Positions 36,157 through 44,896 of a DNA stretch of 64,000 bases are shown here, one piece after another. The notes below the pieces were generated by a model. That model searched no databases and had not been told where the DNA came from. It saw nothing but the letters and a program-made list of their open reading frames with translations. Source of the stretch: Pseudomonadota bacterium (GTDB taxonomy: Bacteria > Pseudomonadota > Alphaproteobacteria > Rhodobacterales > Rhodobacteraceae); contig JAIUPC010000012.1 of the NCBI GenBank assembly GCA_020161655.1, positions 496,001-560,000 on the forward strand. The letters run 5' to 3'. Each line of letters opens with the position of its first letter. The first letter of the stretch is position 1. Made by a program: the position numbers and the translations under genes.

Positions 36157-38406
36157 TCAGCCTTCGAGTTTGGTGAGGTCGGCGACCGAAAGGCAGATCT
36201 GGCGAATGCGGCTGAGGAGGTTCAGGCGGTTGCGGCGGACGATCTGGTTGTCGCTGTTGACCTGCACCGCGCCGAAGAAGGCGTCGATGGGCGCGCGCAG
36301 CGCAGCCATGGCCGACATGGCGGTGGCGAAGTCTTCCGCCTGCATCGCCGGGGCGATGGCGGATTCGGCCTTGTCGAGGGCGGCGAAGAGGGCGCGTTCG
36401 GTCTCGTCCTCGGCAAACTTCGGGTCAGCGCCGAAGGAATATTCGACGCCGTCCTTTGCTTCGGCCTGGGTGAGGATGTTGTTGGCGCGCTTGAAGCCTT
36501 GCAGGAGGTTGGTGCCGTCATCGGTTTTCAGGAAGGCGGCCAGCGCCTCGGCGCGTTTGACGAGGAGGGTGAGGTCGTCGTTCCCCGGCATGGCGAGGCA
36601 GGCGTCGATGACGTCGTGGCGGATGCCCTGATCCTTGAGGTGGACCTTCAGGCGGTCGTGGAAGAAGGCGAGGAGGTCTGTGCCTTTCCTAATGCCGAGG
36701 GTTGCGAGGCCTTGCGCTAGGTTTTGCGTGCTGGCCTGTTCAGAGCGCGATGCAATCAACTCATTGACCATTTGAGATATCTCAGATCGCCTATCTGAAA
36801 AATCAGCCAACGCCCCTATGTCTTCTACAACTTTCTCAAACTCCGCTCGCTGTCCTTTCAGATATTGATCAAGCGACGTGGTGACTGTCCGCAGAGCAAA
36901 AATGTTCAAAAGGGAAATTCTGGTACTATTCCCCAACACCAACCGGATCACCCCCAACGCCGCCCTCCGCAGCGCAAACGGGTCCTTGCTCCCGGTCGGT
37001 TTCTCGTCGATCGCCCAAAACCCCGTCAGCGTGTCGATCTTGTCGGCCAGCGCCACGGCGACGGAGACCGGCTCCGACGGCACCTCATCGGAGGGGCCGA
37101 GCGGCTGGTAGTGGGCCTTGCAGGCATTGGCGACGGCATCGGGCAGGCCTGCCGCCTTGGCGTAGTAGACGCCCATGGTGCCTTGCAACTCGGGAAACTC
37201 GCCGACCATCGCCGATTGCAGGTCGGCCTTGGCGACCCGTGCGGCTTCGGCGGCGAGGTCGGGGGAGGCGTCGACCAAGGGGGCGATCTCGCGGGCGAGC
37301 GCCTCGATGCGCTGGATGCGGTCGGCCTGGCTCCCGAGCTTGTTGTGGAAGGTGACGTTGGCGAGGCCGGCGGCCATGCCCTCCATTCCCGTCTGCGCGA
37401 CGGTGCGGAGGTCGTTTTCCCAGAAGAACTTTGCGTCGGAAAGCCGCGCCGACAGCACCTTCTGGTTGCCCTTCAGGATGGTGGCGCCGTGATCCGCCGT
37501 CACGGTATTGGCGACGGTCAGGAAGCCCTCAATCCGCCCGGTCTTGGGGTTCCGGGCGGAAAAGAACTTCTGGTGTTCCTTCATCGAAGTTTGCAGGACC
37601 TCGGGCGGCAGGCCGAGGAAGCTTTCGCCGATCTTGCCCATCAGCACCACCGGCCATTCGACCAGCCCGGCGACCTCGGTCAGAAGGCCCTTGTCTTCGA
37701 CCACCTCAAGCCCGGCTGCGAAGGCGGCATTCTGGGCGTCGTTCCAGATGTGGCCGGCACGTTCCTCAGGGTCGAGCATGACGAAGGCGCGTTTCAGCTT
37801 CGCCGCGTAGTCGTCGAAGGAGGTGACGGTGAATGCGTCGGGGGCAAGGAAACGGTGGCCGCGCGTCTGGTTGCCGGCCTCGATGCCGTCGATGGTCACG
37901 GGGACGACCTCGGCCCCATGTTCGTCGGTCAGGAGGCAGAGGATCGAATGCAGGGGCCGTACCCAGCGAAGTGACCCCGCGCCCCAGCACATCGACTTCG
38001 GCCAGGGGAAATTGCGGATCGTCGCTTCAAGCACCTCGGCGATGATCGCCGGGGCCTTGCGGCCCGGTTTCTCGATGACGGCGAAGTAAACCTGCCCCTT
38101 CTTGTCGTCGCGCTTTTCCAGCTGGTCGAGCGTCAGGCCGGTGGAGCGCAAAAACCCCTGCAAGGCGGCCTCGGGCGCGGTCGTCGCCGGGCCTTTCCGT
38201 TCCTCGCGCACGGGCCGGCTTTCCGCCGTCAGGCCTTCAATGGCGAGCGTCAGGCGGCGCGGGGTGGAGAGCGCATGGGCGCCGGAATAGGTCAGCCCGC
38301 CCTCGACCAGCCCGTCGGTGACGAGTTTCTTCAGATCCTCGCGCGCCCTGCCCTGCATCCTTGCCGGGATTTCCTCGGAGAAGAGTTCGATGAGGAGATC
38401 GGGCAT
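36157..38406 (-). CDS. glyS: glycyl-tRNA synthetase beta subunit
   Basis: 749 aa; with GlyQ it forms the tetrameric glycyl-tRNA synthetase. The start PDLLIELFSEEIPARMQGRAREDLKKLV and the blocks FLGLPPEVLQTSMKEHQKFF, MEGMAAGLANVTFHNKLGSQADRI and SKDPFALRRAALGVIRLVLGN are diagnostic. The part encoded at about 36718-36945 (from NSTRISLLNIFALRT to QNLAQGLATLG) is AT-rich with unlike codon use and interrupts the usual join to DLLAFFHDRLKVHLKDQGIRHDV. ATG 38406 follows directly after the TAA of the small gene upstream. Confidence 0.96.
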   Translation of the reverse strand: MPDLLIELFSEEIPARMQGRAREDLKKLVTDGLVEGGLTYSGAHALSTPRRLTLAIEGLTAESRPVREERKGPATTAPEAALQGFLRSTGLTLDQLEKRDDKKGQVYFAVIEKPGRKAPAIIAEVLEATIRNFPWPKSMCWGAGSLRWVRPLHSILCLLTDEHGAEVVPVTIDGIEAGNQTRGHRFLAPDAFTVTSFDDYAAKLKRAFVMLDPEERAGHIWNDAQNAAFAAGLEVVEDKGLLTEVAGLVEWPVVLMGKIGESFLGLPPEVLQTSMKEHQKFFSARNPKTGRIEGFLTVANTVTADHGATILKGNQKVLSARLSDAKFFWENDLRTVAQTGMEGMAAGLANVTFHNKLGSQADRIQRIEALAREIAPLVDASPDLAAEAARVAKADLQSAMVGEFPELQGTMGVYYAKAAGLPDAVANACKAHYQPLGPSDEVPSEPVSVAVALADKIDTLTGFWAIDEKPTGSKDPFALRRAALGVIRLVLGNSTRISLLNIFALRTVTTSLDQYLKGQRAEFEKVVEDIGALADFSDRRSEISQMVNELIASRSEQASTQNLAQGLATLGIRKGTDLLAFFHDRLKVHLKDQGIRHDVIDACLAMPGNDDLTLLVKRAEALAAFLKTDDGTNLLQGFKRANNILTQAEAKDGVEYSFGADPKFAEDETERALFAALDKAESAIAPAMQAEDFATAMSAMAALRAPIDAFFGAVQVNSDNQIVRRNRLNLLSRIRQICLSVADLTKLEG

Positions 38407-38880
38407 TTACTTCTCCGCGCTTTCGTTCGGCTGCTGCCAGGCGAAGGCCCGGCCATCGGGATAGACGGCGACGACGCGGTCCACGCCGGGGGAAATGTTC
38501 TTTTCCGACAGGAAGGCGACGGCCTTGCCGGTGGCGAGGTCCTCGGTCAGCCGGCCGGAATCGAAACAGGTGAACCAGGACGGCGCGTTGAGCGGCGTGG
38601 GCTTCGGGTAGATCGCATAGGTCTCGCTCAGCACGGCAAGCGACGTCGGAGTATTGAAGCAGCCGCGGAACCGCAAGGGCGAGCTGTCGGCGTCGATGCC
38701 GTCGAAACTGTCGGTCAGCATCGGCTCGGCCCTGCCTTCAAGGTCGGTGATGCGGATCACCGCTTCGGCCGAAGCAGCCTCCACCGGCCGATAATAAGCG
38801 TATTCCTGGGCGTAATAGACCACGGCCCCGACGATGAGCGCTGGTATCACGATGAACCCTGCAACAAGCTTGCCATTCAC
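38407..38880 (-). CDS. small membrane-anchored protein between glyQ and glyS (DUF6446-like)
   Basis: 157 aa. One N-terminal membrane anchor (about 6-24, [19 protein letters not shown]) precedes a periplasmic domain with two Cys (RGCFNTP, WFTCFDS), possibly a disulfide. I associate it with DUF6446, a family of Rhodobacterales proteins, from memory. It overlaps glyQ by 4 bp and abuts glyS, so is co-translated with both subunits, but no link to translation is known. Confidence 0.72.
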   Translation of the reverse strand: MNGKLVAGFIVIPALIVGAVVYYAQEYAYYRPVEAASAEAVIRITDLEGRAEPMLTDSFDGIDADSSPLRFRGCFNTPTSLAVLSETYAIYPKPTPLNAPSWFTCFDSGRLTEDLATGKAVAFLSEKNISPGVDRVVAVYPDGRAFAWQQPNESAEK

Positions 38881-39797
38881 GCTGCGACCCCGCCCGCTTC
38901 AGTGGTGACGAAGGCGTCGGCGCATTTCTTCGCAAGCGCGCGGACCCGGCCGATATAGGCCTGCCGTTCGGTGACGGAAATCACGCCACGCGCGTCGAGA
39001 AGGTTGAAGATATGCGAGGCCTTGATGCACTGGTCATAGGCCGGATGCGCCATGATGATGGCGCGGCCCGCCTTGTCTGTCGCAGGTGCGGCAAGGATGC
39101 GTTCGCATTCCGCCTCGGCGTCCTTGAAATGCTGGAAGAGCATCTCGGTATCGGCCTGATCGAAGTTCCAGCGCGAGTATTCCTGTTCGGTCTGGCGGAA
39201 GATATCGCCGTAGCTCAAGGGGATCGGCGCGGACGGATCGTTGAAGGGCATGTCCATCACGTGGTCGATGCCGAGGACATACATGGCCAGACGCTCCAGC
39301 CCGTAGGTCAGTTCACCCGAGACTGGGTGGCAGTCATGGCCGCCGACCTGCTGGAAGTAGGTGAACTGGCTCACCTCCATGCCGTCGCACCAGACCTCCC
39401 ACCCGAGGCCCCATGCGCCGAGCGTCGGGCTTTCCCAGTCATCCTCGACAAAGCGGATGTCGTGGAGGTTCGCGTCGATGCCGATGGCGGCGAGGCTGCC
39501 CAGATAAAGCGCCTGAAGGTCGGGCGGCGAGGGTTTGATCAGCACCTGATACTGGTAGTAGTGCTGCAAGCGGTTCGGGTTTTCGCCGTAGCGCCCGTCG
39601 GTCGGGCGGCGCGAGGGCTGGACATAGGCGGCAGCCCAGGGACGCGAGCCAAGCGCGCGGAGCGTGGTGGCCGGGTGAAAGGTCCCCGCGCCGACCTCCA
39701 TGTCATAGGGTTGCAGGATGGCGCAGCCCTTTTCCGCCCAGTAGGTCTGGAGGCGCAGGATGATCTCCTGGAAGGAACGGGGCTGGATCGTGGTCAT
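38877..39797 (-). CDS. glyQ: glycyl-tRNA synthetase alpha subunit
   Basis: 306 aa catalytic class II subunit. Diagnostic blocks: [40 protein letters not shown] (motif 1/2 region), [28 protein letters not shown] and [29 protein letters not shown] (motif 3). Length matches bacterial GlyQ. It is first in a glyQ-small membrane protein-glyS operon. Confidence 0.98.
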   Translation of the reverse strand: MTTIQPRSFQEIILRLQTYWAEKGCAILQPYDMEVGAGTFHPATTLRALGSRPWAAAYVQPSRRPTDGRYGENPNRLQHYYQYQVLIKPSPPDLQALYLGSLAAIGIDANLHDIRFVEDDWESPTLGAWGLGWEVWCDGMEVSQFTYFQQVGGHDCHPVSGELTYGLERLAMYVLGIDHVMDMPFNDPSAPIPLSYGDIFRQTEQEYSRWNFDQADTEMLFQHFKDAEAECERILAAPATDKAGRAIIMAHPAYDQCIKASHIFNLLDARGVISVTERQAYIGRVRALAKKCADAFVTTEAGGVAA

Positions 39798-39952
39798 GGC
39801 GCGCCTGTGATGGACCCGGAAAGCGCGTTCTCAATAGGCAACAGGCCGGACAGGGTCAATCGGCGCCGGGGCGTTTGTGGCGTGACGCCGCCGCCCAGCC
39901 TGTTAGTTTCCGGGTCGGATTCGCGACGATCGGTAACAGGAAGGCTTTGGAC

Positions 39953-41710
39953 ATGCGTTTGGCGGTGCTTTTGGGGGGAATCGTTCTCTGGCTCATGGGG
40001 GCGGTTGCGGCACTGGCACAAGAGGCCTGGGTCCAGATCGAAGCGCGCCCGACCCTGGCCGAGGCCGAGGAACGCGCCCGCGCCTATGCGAGCCTTTTTC
40101 CGAATGTCGTCGGCTATTCGCTCGACTCGGGCTGGTACGCCATCGCGCTTGGCCCGTATTCGCGCGATGCTGCCTCGGTCCAGCTCAGCCTTCTGAGGGG
40201 GGAAGGCCTGATCCCGAATGACAGCTATCTCGCCGAAGCCGATCATTTCGGAAGCCAGTTCTGGCCGGTCGGCGGCGCGGCTTCCGCCCCTGCCCCGGTG
40301 ACGGAACCCGCGCCCGAGGCGGTGCTGCCCGAAGTTGCGGAGCCAGAGGCGGAAACCGTCCTCCTCGCCCCGATCCCCGACGAGACGCCGGAGGAGGCGC
40401 GCGCCTCCGAGGCGGCGCTTACCCCCGAGACGCGCAAGGAGCTTCAGGAGGCGTTGCAATGGTTCGGCCAGTACAAGGGTGCCATCGACGGCGCTTTCGG
40501 CGCCGGAACCCGCCGCAGCATGGCCGCATGGCAGATGTCGGAAGGGCTTGAGGGCACCGGCATCCTGACCACCGCCCAGCGCGGCAAGCTTCTGGACGGA
40601 TTCCGCACTGAGCGGGACGCCATCGGCCTCACGCCGGTCAGCGAGGAAGAGGCGGCCATCGAGATCACGCTGCCGCTGTCGCTCGTGGAGTTCGACCGCT
40701 ACCAGCCGCCCTTCGCCCAGTACCGCGAGATGGCCGGTTCCGGCTACCGGGTGCTCCTGATCTCCCAGCCGGGCGATCAGGCGAGGCTCTCCGGTCTTTT
40801 CGACCTGATGCAGACGCTGGAGATCGTCCCGGTCGAAGGGGAACGCCAGCTCAACCGCAACGCCTTCCTTCTGACCGGGGCGAATGCCGTCTCGGCCTCT
40901 TACACGATGGCCGAACTCAGGGGCGGCTTCATCAAGGGCTTCACCCTTGTCTGGCCCGTCGCCGACGCCGCCCGCGCGGCCAAGGTGCTCGACGCGATGA
41001 AGGCGAGCTTCCGGCCCTTCGGCGACCACGCCCTTGACGATTCCCTTGGTGAGCCGATGGCAGTCAGCCGCGGCGACCTCGTCGCCGGGCTTCAGGTCCG
41101 CAAGCCGATCATCTCGCGCTCGGGCTTCTATGTCGACGGCACCGGCCGGGTCGCCACCACGCCCGAGGTTCTGAAGAACTGTGGCCGCATCACCATCGAC
41201 GGCGGGATCGAGATGACCGTCGCCGCCGAAGATGCGGCGGGCGGCGTGGCAATCCTCGCGCCCGCGTCGGCTCTCGCGCCCCTCGGCGTCGCGGCGCTCC
41301 GCCAGACCACCACCGCCTCTGGCGGTGAGATCGCCGTCGCCGGCTATTCCTACCCCGACACCCTGACCGAGCCGGTCCTGACCTTCGGCACCCTCGCCGA
41401 TACCAAGGATCTTGACGGCAACGCCGCGCGCGAACGGCTGCAACTCAAGGCGCTTGAGGGGGACGCGGGCGGGCCGGTCATTGATGCGACGGGCCGGGTG
41501 ATCGGGATGCTTCTGCCCCGTGTTGCGGAAGAAGGCCGCGTCCTTCCCGACGACGTGAGCTTTGCCGCCGACGCCGGGGTCATCCTCCGCGCCCTTGGCA
41601 GCGAGGCCACCGCCGACGCCCCGCAAGGCGCCGCCCCGGGCGCCATGGCCGCCGAGGACATCGCCCGGATCGGCCGCGACATGACGGTGCAAGTGTCCTG
41701 CTGGGAGTGA
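39953..41710 (+). CDS. exported SPOR/peptidoglycan-binding protein with inactive trypsin-like domain
   Basis: 585 aa. A signal peptide (ending near AALAQ) is followed by a SPOR-like region (about 24-85: WVQIEARPTLAEAEERARAYASLF), a Pro/Glu linker, a peptidoglycan-binding repeat (about 165-215: LQWFGQYKGAIDGAFGAGTRRSMAAWQ) and a trypsin-like fold (about 380-560). Catalytic residues are lost: the usual AHVV is PEVL (near 403) and GDSGGP is GDAGGP (near 503). So it is probably a binding or scaffold protein in the cell wall. ATG 39953 follows AAGG; the gene is divergent from glyQ. Confidence 0.8.
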   Translation: MRLAVLLGGIVLWLMGAVAALAQEAWVQIEARPTLAEAEERARAYASLFPNVVGYSLDSGWYAIALGPYSRDAASVQLSLLRGEGLIPNDSYLAEADHFGSQFWPVGGAASAPAPVTEPAPEAVLPEVAEPEAETVLLAPIPDETPEEARASEAALTPETRKELQEALQWFGQYKGAIDGAFGAGTRRSMAAWQMSEGLEGTGILTTAQRGKLLDGFRTERDAIGLTPVSEEEAAIEITLPLSLVEFDRYQPPFAQYREMAGSGYRVLLISQPGDQARLSGLFDLMQTLEIVPVEGERQLNRNAFLLTGANAVSASYTMAELRGGFIKGFTLVWPVADAARAAKVLDAMKASFRPFGDHALDDSLGEPMAVSRGDLVAGLQVRKPIISRSGFYVDGTGRVATTPEVLKNCGRITIDGGIEMTVAAEDAAGGVAILAPASALAPLGVAALRQTTTASGGEIAVAGYSYPDTLTEPVLTFGTLADTKDLDGNAARERLQLKALEGDAGGPVIDATGRVIGMLLPRVAEEGRVLPDDVSFAADAGVILRALGSEATADAPQGAAPGAMAAEDIARIGRDMTVQVSCWE

Positions 41711-41716
41711 CGGCCC

Positions 41717-43165
41717 TCACACCCGCCAGAAGCGCGGCAGGAAGATCACCAGCACGACGAGCAGTTCGAGCCGCCCGAGCAGCATCGCGAAGATCAATAT
41801 CCACTTCGCGCTGTCATTGAGCGGCGCGAAGTTGCCCGCCGGCCCGATGATCTCGCCAAAGCCCGGCCCGATATTCGCCAGCGCCGTGGCCGCCCCCGAA
41901 AGGGCGGTCACGAAATCAAGCCCCGTCAGGCCGAGCGAGGCCGTCGTCAGGCCAAGCGTCACGACGAAGATGCCGAGGAAGGCCATGACCGAGTTCAGCA
42001 CCTCAAGACTGACCGTCCGCCCCTCGTAACGGGCGGAAAAGACGCCATCCGGCAAGTGGATGCGCCGGATCTGCGCCTTGACCGCCGCGAAAAGGAGCTG
42101 GTAGCGGAAGATCTTCACCGAACAGCAGGTCGACCCGGCGCACCCGCCGATCAGCCCGACGAAGAACAAGAGCACCACCGGGAACGAACCCCAGCGCTGG
42201 TAGTCGACGCTGGCGTAGCCGGTGCCGGTGATGATCGAGGTGATGTTGAACAGCGCCTCGCGGAAGGCGCTTTCAAGCTGGTCGTTGTTTTCAAGGATGC
42301 GGTAGGCGGTGATGATCGCCACCAGCACCGCGATGACCTTCAGGAACGCCTGCACCTGGCTGTCGCGGAAAATCGGGCGGGCGGAACCGGCGGCGATCTG
42401 GACATAGCGGACGAACGGCAGGCTCGCGAGGACCATGAAGACCGAGGCGACATATTCCGGCGCCCCCTGATAGACCCCGAAAGAGGCGTCCGAGGTCGAA
42501 AAGCCGCCCGTCGACATCGTGGTCAGCGCATGGTTCAGCGCCTCGAACCCGCTCATCCCGACGGTGACATAGGCGATGTGGCAGGCAAGCGTCAGGCCGA
42601 CGTAGATCCCGGCGATCCGCGCGGCGATCTCGGCCGCGCGCGGCAGCACCTTGCCGCCGGTGTCGAAGGCCTCAGACCGGAAGATCTGCATCCCCCCGAC
42701 CCTGAGTTCGGGCAAAAAGACCATGGCGACGATGATGATGCCGATGCCGCCGAACCATTGCAGCATCGACCGCCAGAGAAGCAGCCCCTTCGGCAACTCT
42801 TCCAGCCTGGCAAAGACCGTGGCCCCGGTGGTGGTCATGCCCGACATCGCCTCGAACACCGCGTCCACGGTGCGCGCCGAGGTGGCGCCAAGAACAAAGG
42901 GCACAGCGCCAAAGAGCGGCAGCGCCACCCACACGAGCGTTGCCAGAAGGAAGGTCTGTTGCAGCGTCAGCCGGTCGCGCACGCCATTGGCACAGGCCAG
43001 CGCCAGCAAGGTCCCGACACCGCCGGCGATCAGCGCGCTGACCCCGAAGACCTGCCAGTGGAGATTGCCGTACGCATGGTCCACCGCCAGTGGAATGGTC
43101 ATCGACGCCCCGAGCATCGCCGACAGCAAACCAATGACATAACCAACGGGCCGCAAATCCTGCAT
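41717..43165 (-). CDS. trkH: TrkH-family potassium uptake protein (copy 1)
   Basis: 482 aa membrane protein forming the K+ pore of the Trk system. Selectivity-filter loops are visible as AMSGMTTTGATVF, MSTGGFST, SIITGTGYAS and ANIGPGF, one per pseudo-repeat. The middle has the typical FLPELRVGGMQIFRSE stretch. No trkA is next to it. Together with the following gene it forms a tandem of equal length (482 aa each). Confidence 0.94.
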   Translation of the reverse strand: MQDLRPVGYVIGLLSAMLGASMTIPLAVDHAYGNLHWQVFGVSALIAGGVGTLLALACANGVRDRLTLQQTFLLATLVWVALPLFGAVPFVLGATSARTVDAVFEAMSGMTTTGATVFARLEELPKGLLLWRSMLQWFGGIGIIIVAMVFLPELRVGGMQIFRSEAFDTGGKVLPRAAEIAARIAGIYVGLTLACHIAYVTVGMSGFEALNHALTTMSTGGFSTSDASFGVYQGAPEYVASVFMVLASLPFVRYVQIAAGSARPIFRDSQVQAFLKVIAVLVAIITAYRILENNDQLESAFREALFNITSIITGTGYASVDYQRWGSFPVVLLFFVGLIGGCAGSTCCSVKIFRYQLLFAAVKAQIRRIHLPDGVFSARYEGRTVSLEVLNSVMAFLGIFVVTLGLTTASLGLTGLDFVTALSGAATALANIGPGFGEIIGPAGNFAPLNDSAKWILIFAMLLGRLELLVVLVIFLPRFWRV

Positions 43166-43216
43166 GGGTCAGCGTTCGCGTGCCAGGCACGGGCTGTCAA
43201 GCCACGCGGCCACCCG

Positions 43217-44665
43217 TCAGCCGCGCCAGAACTGCGGCAAAAGCAGGATCAGCACGGCGAGAAGGCCGAGCCGGCCCATGATCATGGTGAAGATCAGCAC
43301 CCATTTCGCGCTTTCGGGGAAATCCACGAAGGTTCCGGTCCTGACGACCATCGGCCCGAAGCCGAAGCCGATATTGCCGATCGAGGTCCAGATCGCGAAG
43401 AAGGCGGATTCGATGTCGATGCCGTGGAAGGTCAGCATCAGGCTCAGAAGCCCGATGAGGAAGATGTAGGACGTCAGATGGAGGATGATCGGCCCGACGA
43501 TATCATCCGCCACCGTCCGCCCGTCATAGCGCACAGGCTCAAGCCGGTGCGGCGAATGGAGAAGCCTGATCCGCGCCCGGATCGCCGCGAAGGCGACCTG
43601 CACCCGGAAGACGCTGAGCGCGCCGGAGCTTGAGGAGGTGCAGCCGCCGATCATGCCGACGCAAGCCGCAACGACCACCGCGAAAGGCCCCCAGGACGAC
43701 ACGTCATCCGAGAAAAAGCCGGTGCCCGAGAAGATCGACACGAGGTTGAAGAGCGATGAGCGGACGACCTCTTCCGCCGGGTCGTCGCCGGTCATCAGCC
43801 GGTAGACCGACACGGCAGCGACCGCGACGAAGATCCACAGAAGATAGGCCCGGATCTGCACGTCCTGCAGCAGGGGCGCAGCACTGCCGGTCGCCAGCTG
43901 CATGAAGCGGATATAGGGCAGGCTACCAAGGATCATGAAGAAGGCGCCGGCATATTCGGACGGCCCCACATACTTGCCGAAGGAAGCATCGGCCGGGGAG
44001 AACCCGCCCGTCGCGATCGAGGCCATGGCATTGACCACGGCATCAAGGCCGGACATGCCGAGCCAGAGGTAAGTCAGCGCGCAGACAATCGTCAGCCCGA
44101 CATAGACCGCGAGCAGCCCGCGCGCGATGTCGACCGCCCTGGGCAGCGTCTTGCCCAGCGTGTCGAAGCCTTGGGCGCGAAAAAACTGCATGCCGCCGAC
44201 CCTCAGATGCGGCAGGAAGATCATGGCAAGGAAGGCGATCCCGATGCCGCCCATCCAGTTCAGCATCCCGCGCCAGAGGTTGATCCCCGCCGGGAAGTCG
44301 TCAAGCCCGACGAAGACGGTGGAGCCGGTGGTGGTGATGCCCGACACCGCCTCGAAATAGGCATCGGTGAAAGACGCCTCCGGCCCGCCGAGCATCAGGG
44401 GCAGGCAACCGAAAAGCGGCAGGATCACCCAGATGAGAAAGGTCAGGAGAAAGGCCTGGCGCATGTTCATCGTGCCGGTCACCGAACTCCGGCAGGCGAG
44501 CGCGGTCAGCCCGCCGGTCAGCGTGGAAAAGAGTGCCGAGGCGAAGAAGGCATGGGCGTTGCCATTGCCAAGCACATAGTCAAGCGCCATCGGCACGAGC
44601 ATGCTGAAACCCAGCACCGTGACCAGAAGGCCCATTACATAGCCGACAGGACGGAAGTCGAACAT
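43217..44665 (-). CDS. trkH: TrkH-family potassium uptake protein (copy 2)
   Basis: 482 aa paralogue of the downstream gene. Filter loops: AVSGITTTGSTVF, IATGGFSP, SIFSGTGFFS and GNIGFGF; the conserved FLPHLRVGGMQFFRAQGFDT matches copy 1. I chose ATG 44665 (MFDFRPVGYVMG), which aligns with MQDLRPVGYVIG of copy 1; the open frame extends upstream without support. The 51-bp gap suggests co-transcription. Different filter residues may tune ion choice or regulation. Confidence 0.93.
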   Translation of the reverse strand: MFDFRPVGYVMGLLVTVLGFSMLVPMALDYVLGNGNAHAFFASALFSTLTGGLTALACRSSVTGTMNMRQAFLLTFLIWVILPLFGCLPLMLGGPEASFTDAYFEAVSGITTTGSTVFVGLDDFPAGINLWRGMLNWMGGIGIAFLAMIFLPHLRVGGMQFFRAQGFDTLGKTLPRAVDIARGLLAVYVGLTIVCALTYLWLGMSGLDAVVNAMASIATGGFSPADASFGKYVGPSEYAGAFFMILGSLPYIRFMQLATGSAAPLLQDVQIRAYLLWIFVAVAAVSVYRLMTGDDPAEEVVRSSLFNLVSIFSGTGFFSDDVSSWGPFAVVVAACVGMIGGCTSSSSGALSVFRVQVAFAAIRARIRLLHSPHRLEPVRYDGRTVADDIVGPIILHLTSYIFLIGLLSLMLTFHGIDIESAFFAIWTSIGNIGFGFGPMVVRTGTFVDFPESAKWVLIFTMIMGRLGLLAVLILLLPQFWRG

Positions 44666-44774
44666 GGCGGGCGCGAGTTGGCTCAGGCGCGGGGCGGAAG
44701 TCAAGCGGCGGCGTGGAGGCGGCGTCGCGACGGGGTGGCGACCGTGGTTGCCGGGGCGCATGGTGTGGGGGCGT

Positions 44775-44797
44775 AGGGCGGGGTTCTACCCCGCCCT
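44775..44797. terminator. strong hairpin after nrdJ (GTAGGGCGGGG type)
   Basis: AGGGCGGGGT (44775-44784) pairs with ACCCCGCCCT (44788-44797), loop TCT, preceded by GT. It lies 100 bp past the nrdJ stop and before trkH copy 2. There is no T-run, so it is probably a hairpin repeat related to the GTAGGATGGGC elements that also limits read-through. Confidence 0.5.
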
Positions 44798-44896
44798 TGA
44801 GGAACGGTCAGGAGAGTCAGGGTGAAGCCAGACCAAGGCCGCTACTACGGCTCGTTGAGGTTCTCCACGAAGACGCGGTCACCCGCTACGCCCCCC

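Noticed and set aside
42056-43633. 525-codon open frame on + opposite the trkH pair
   Set aside because: Spans two real genes and their gap, with repetitive charged composition; shadow.
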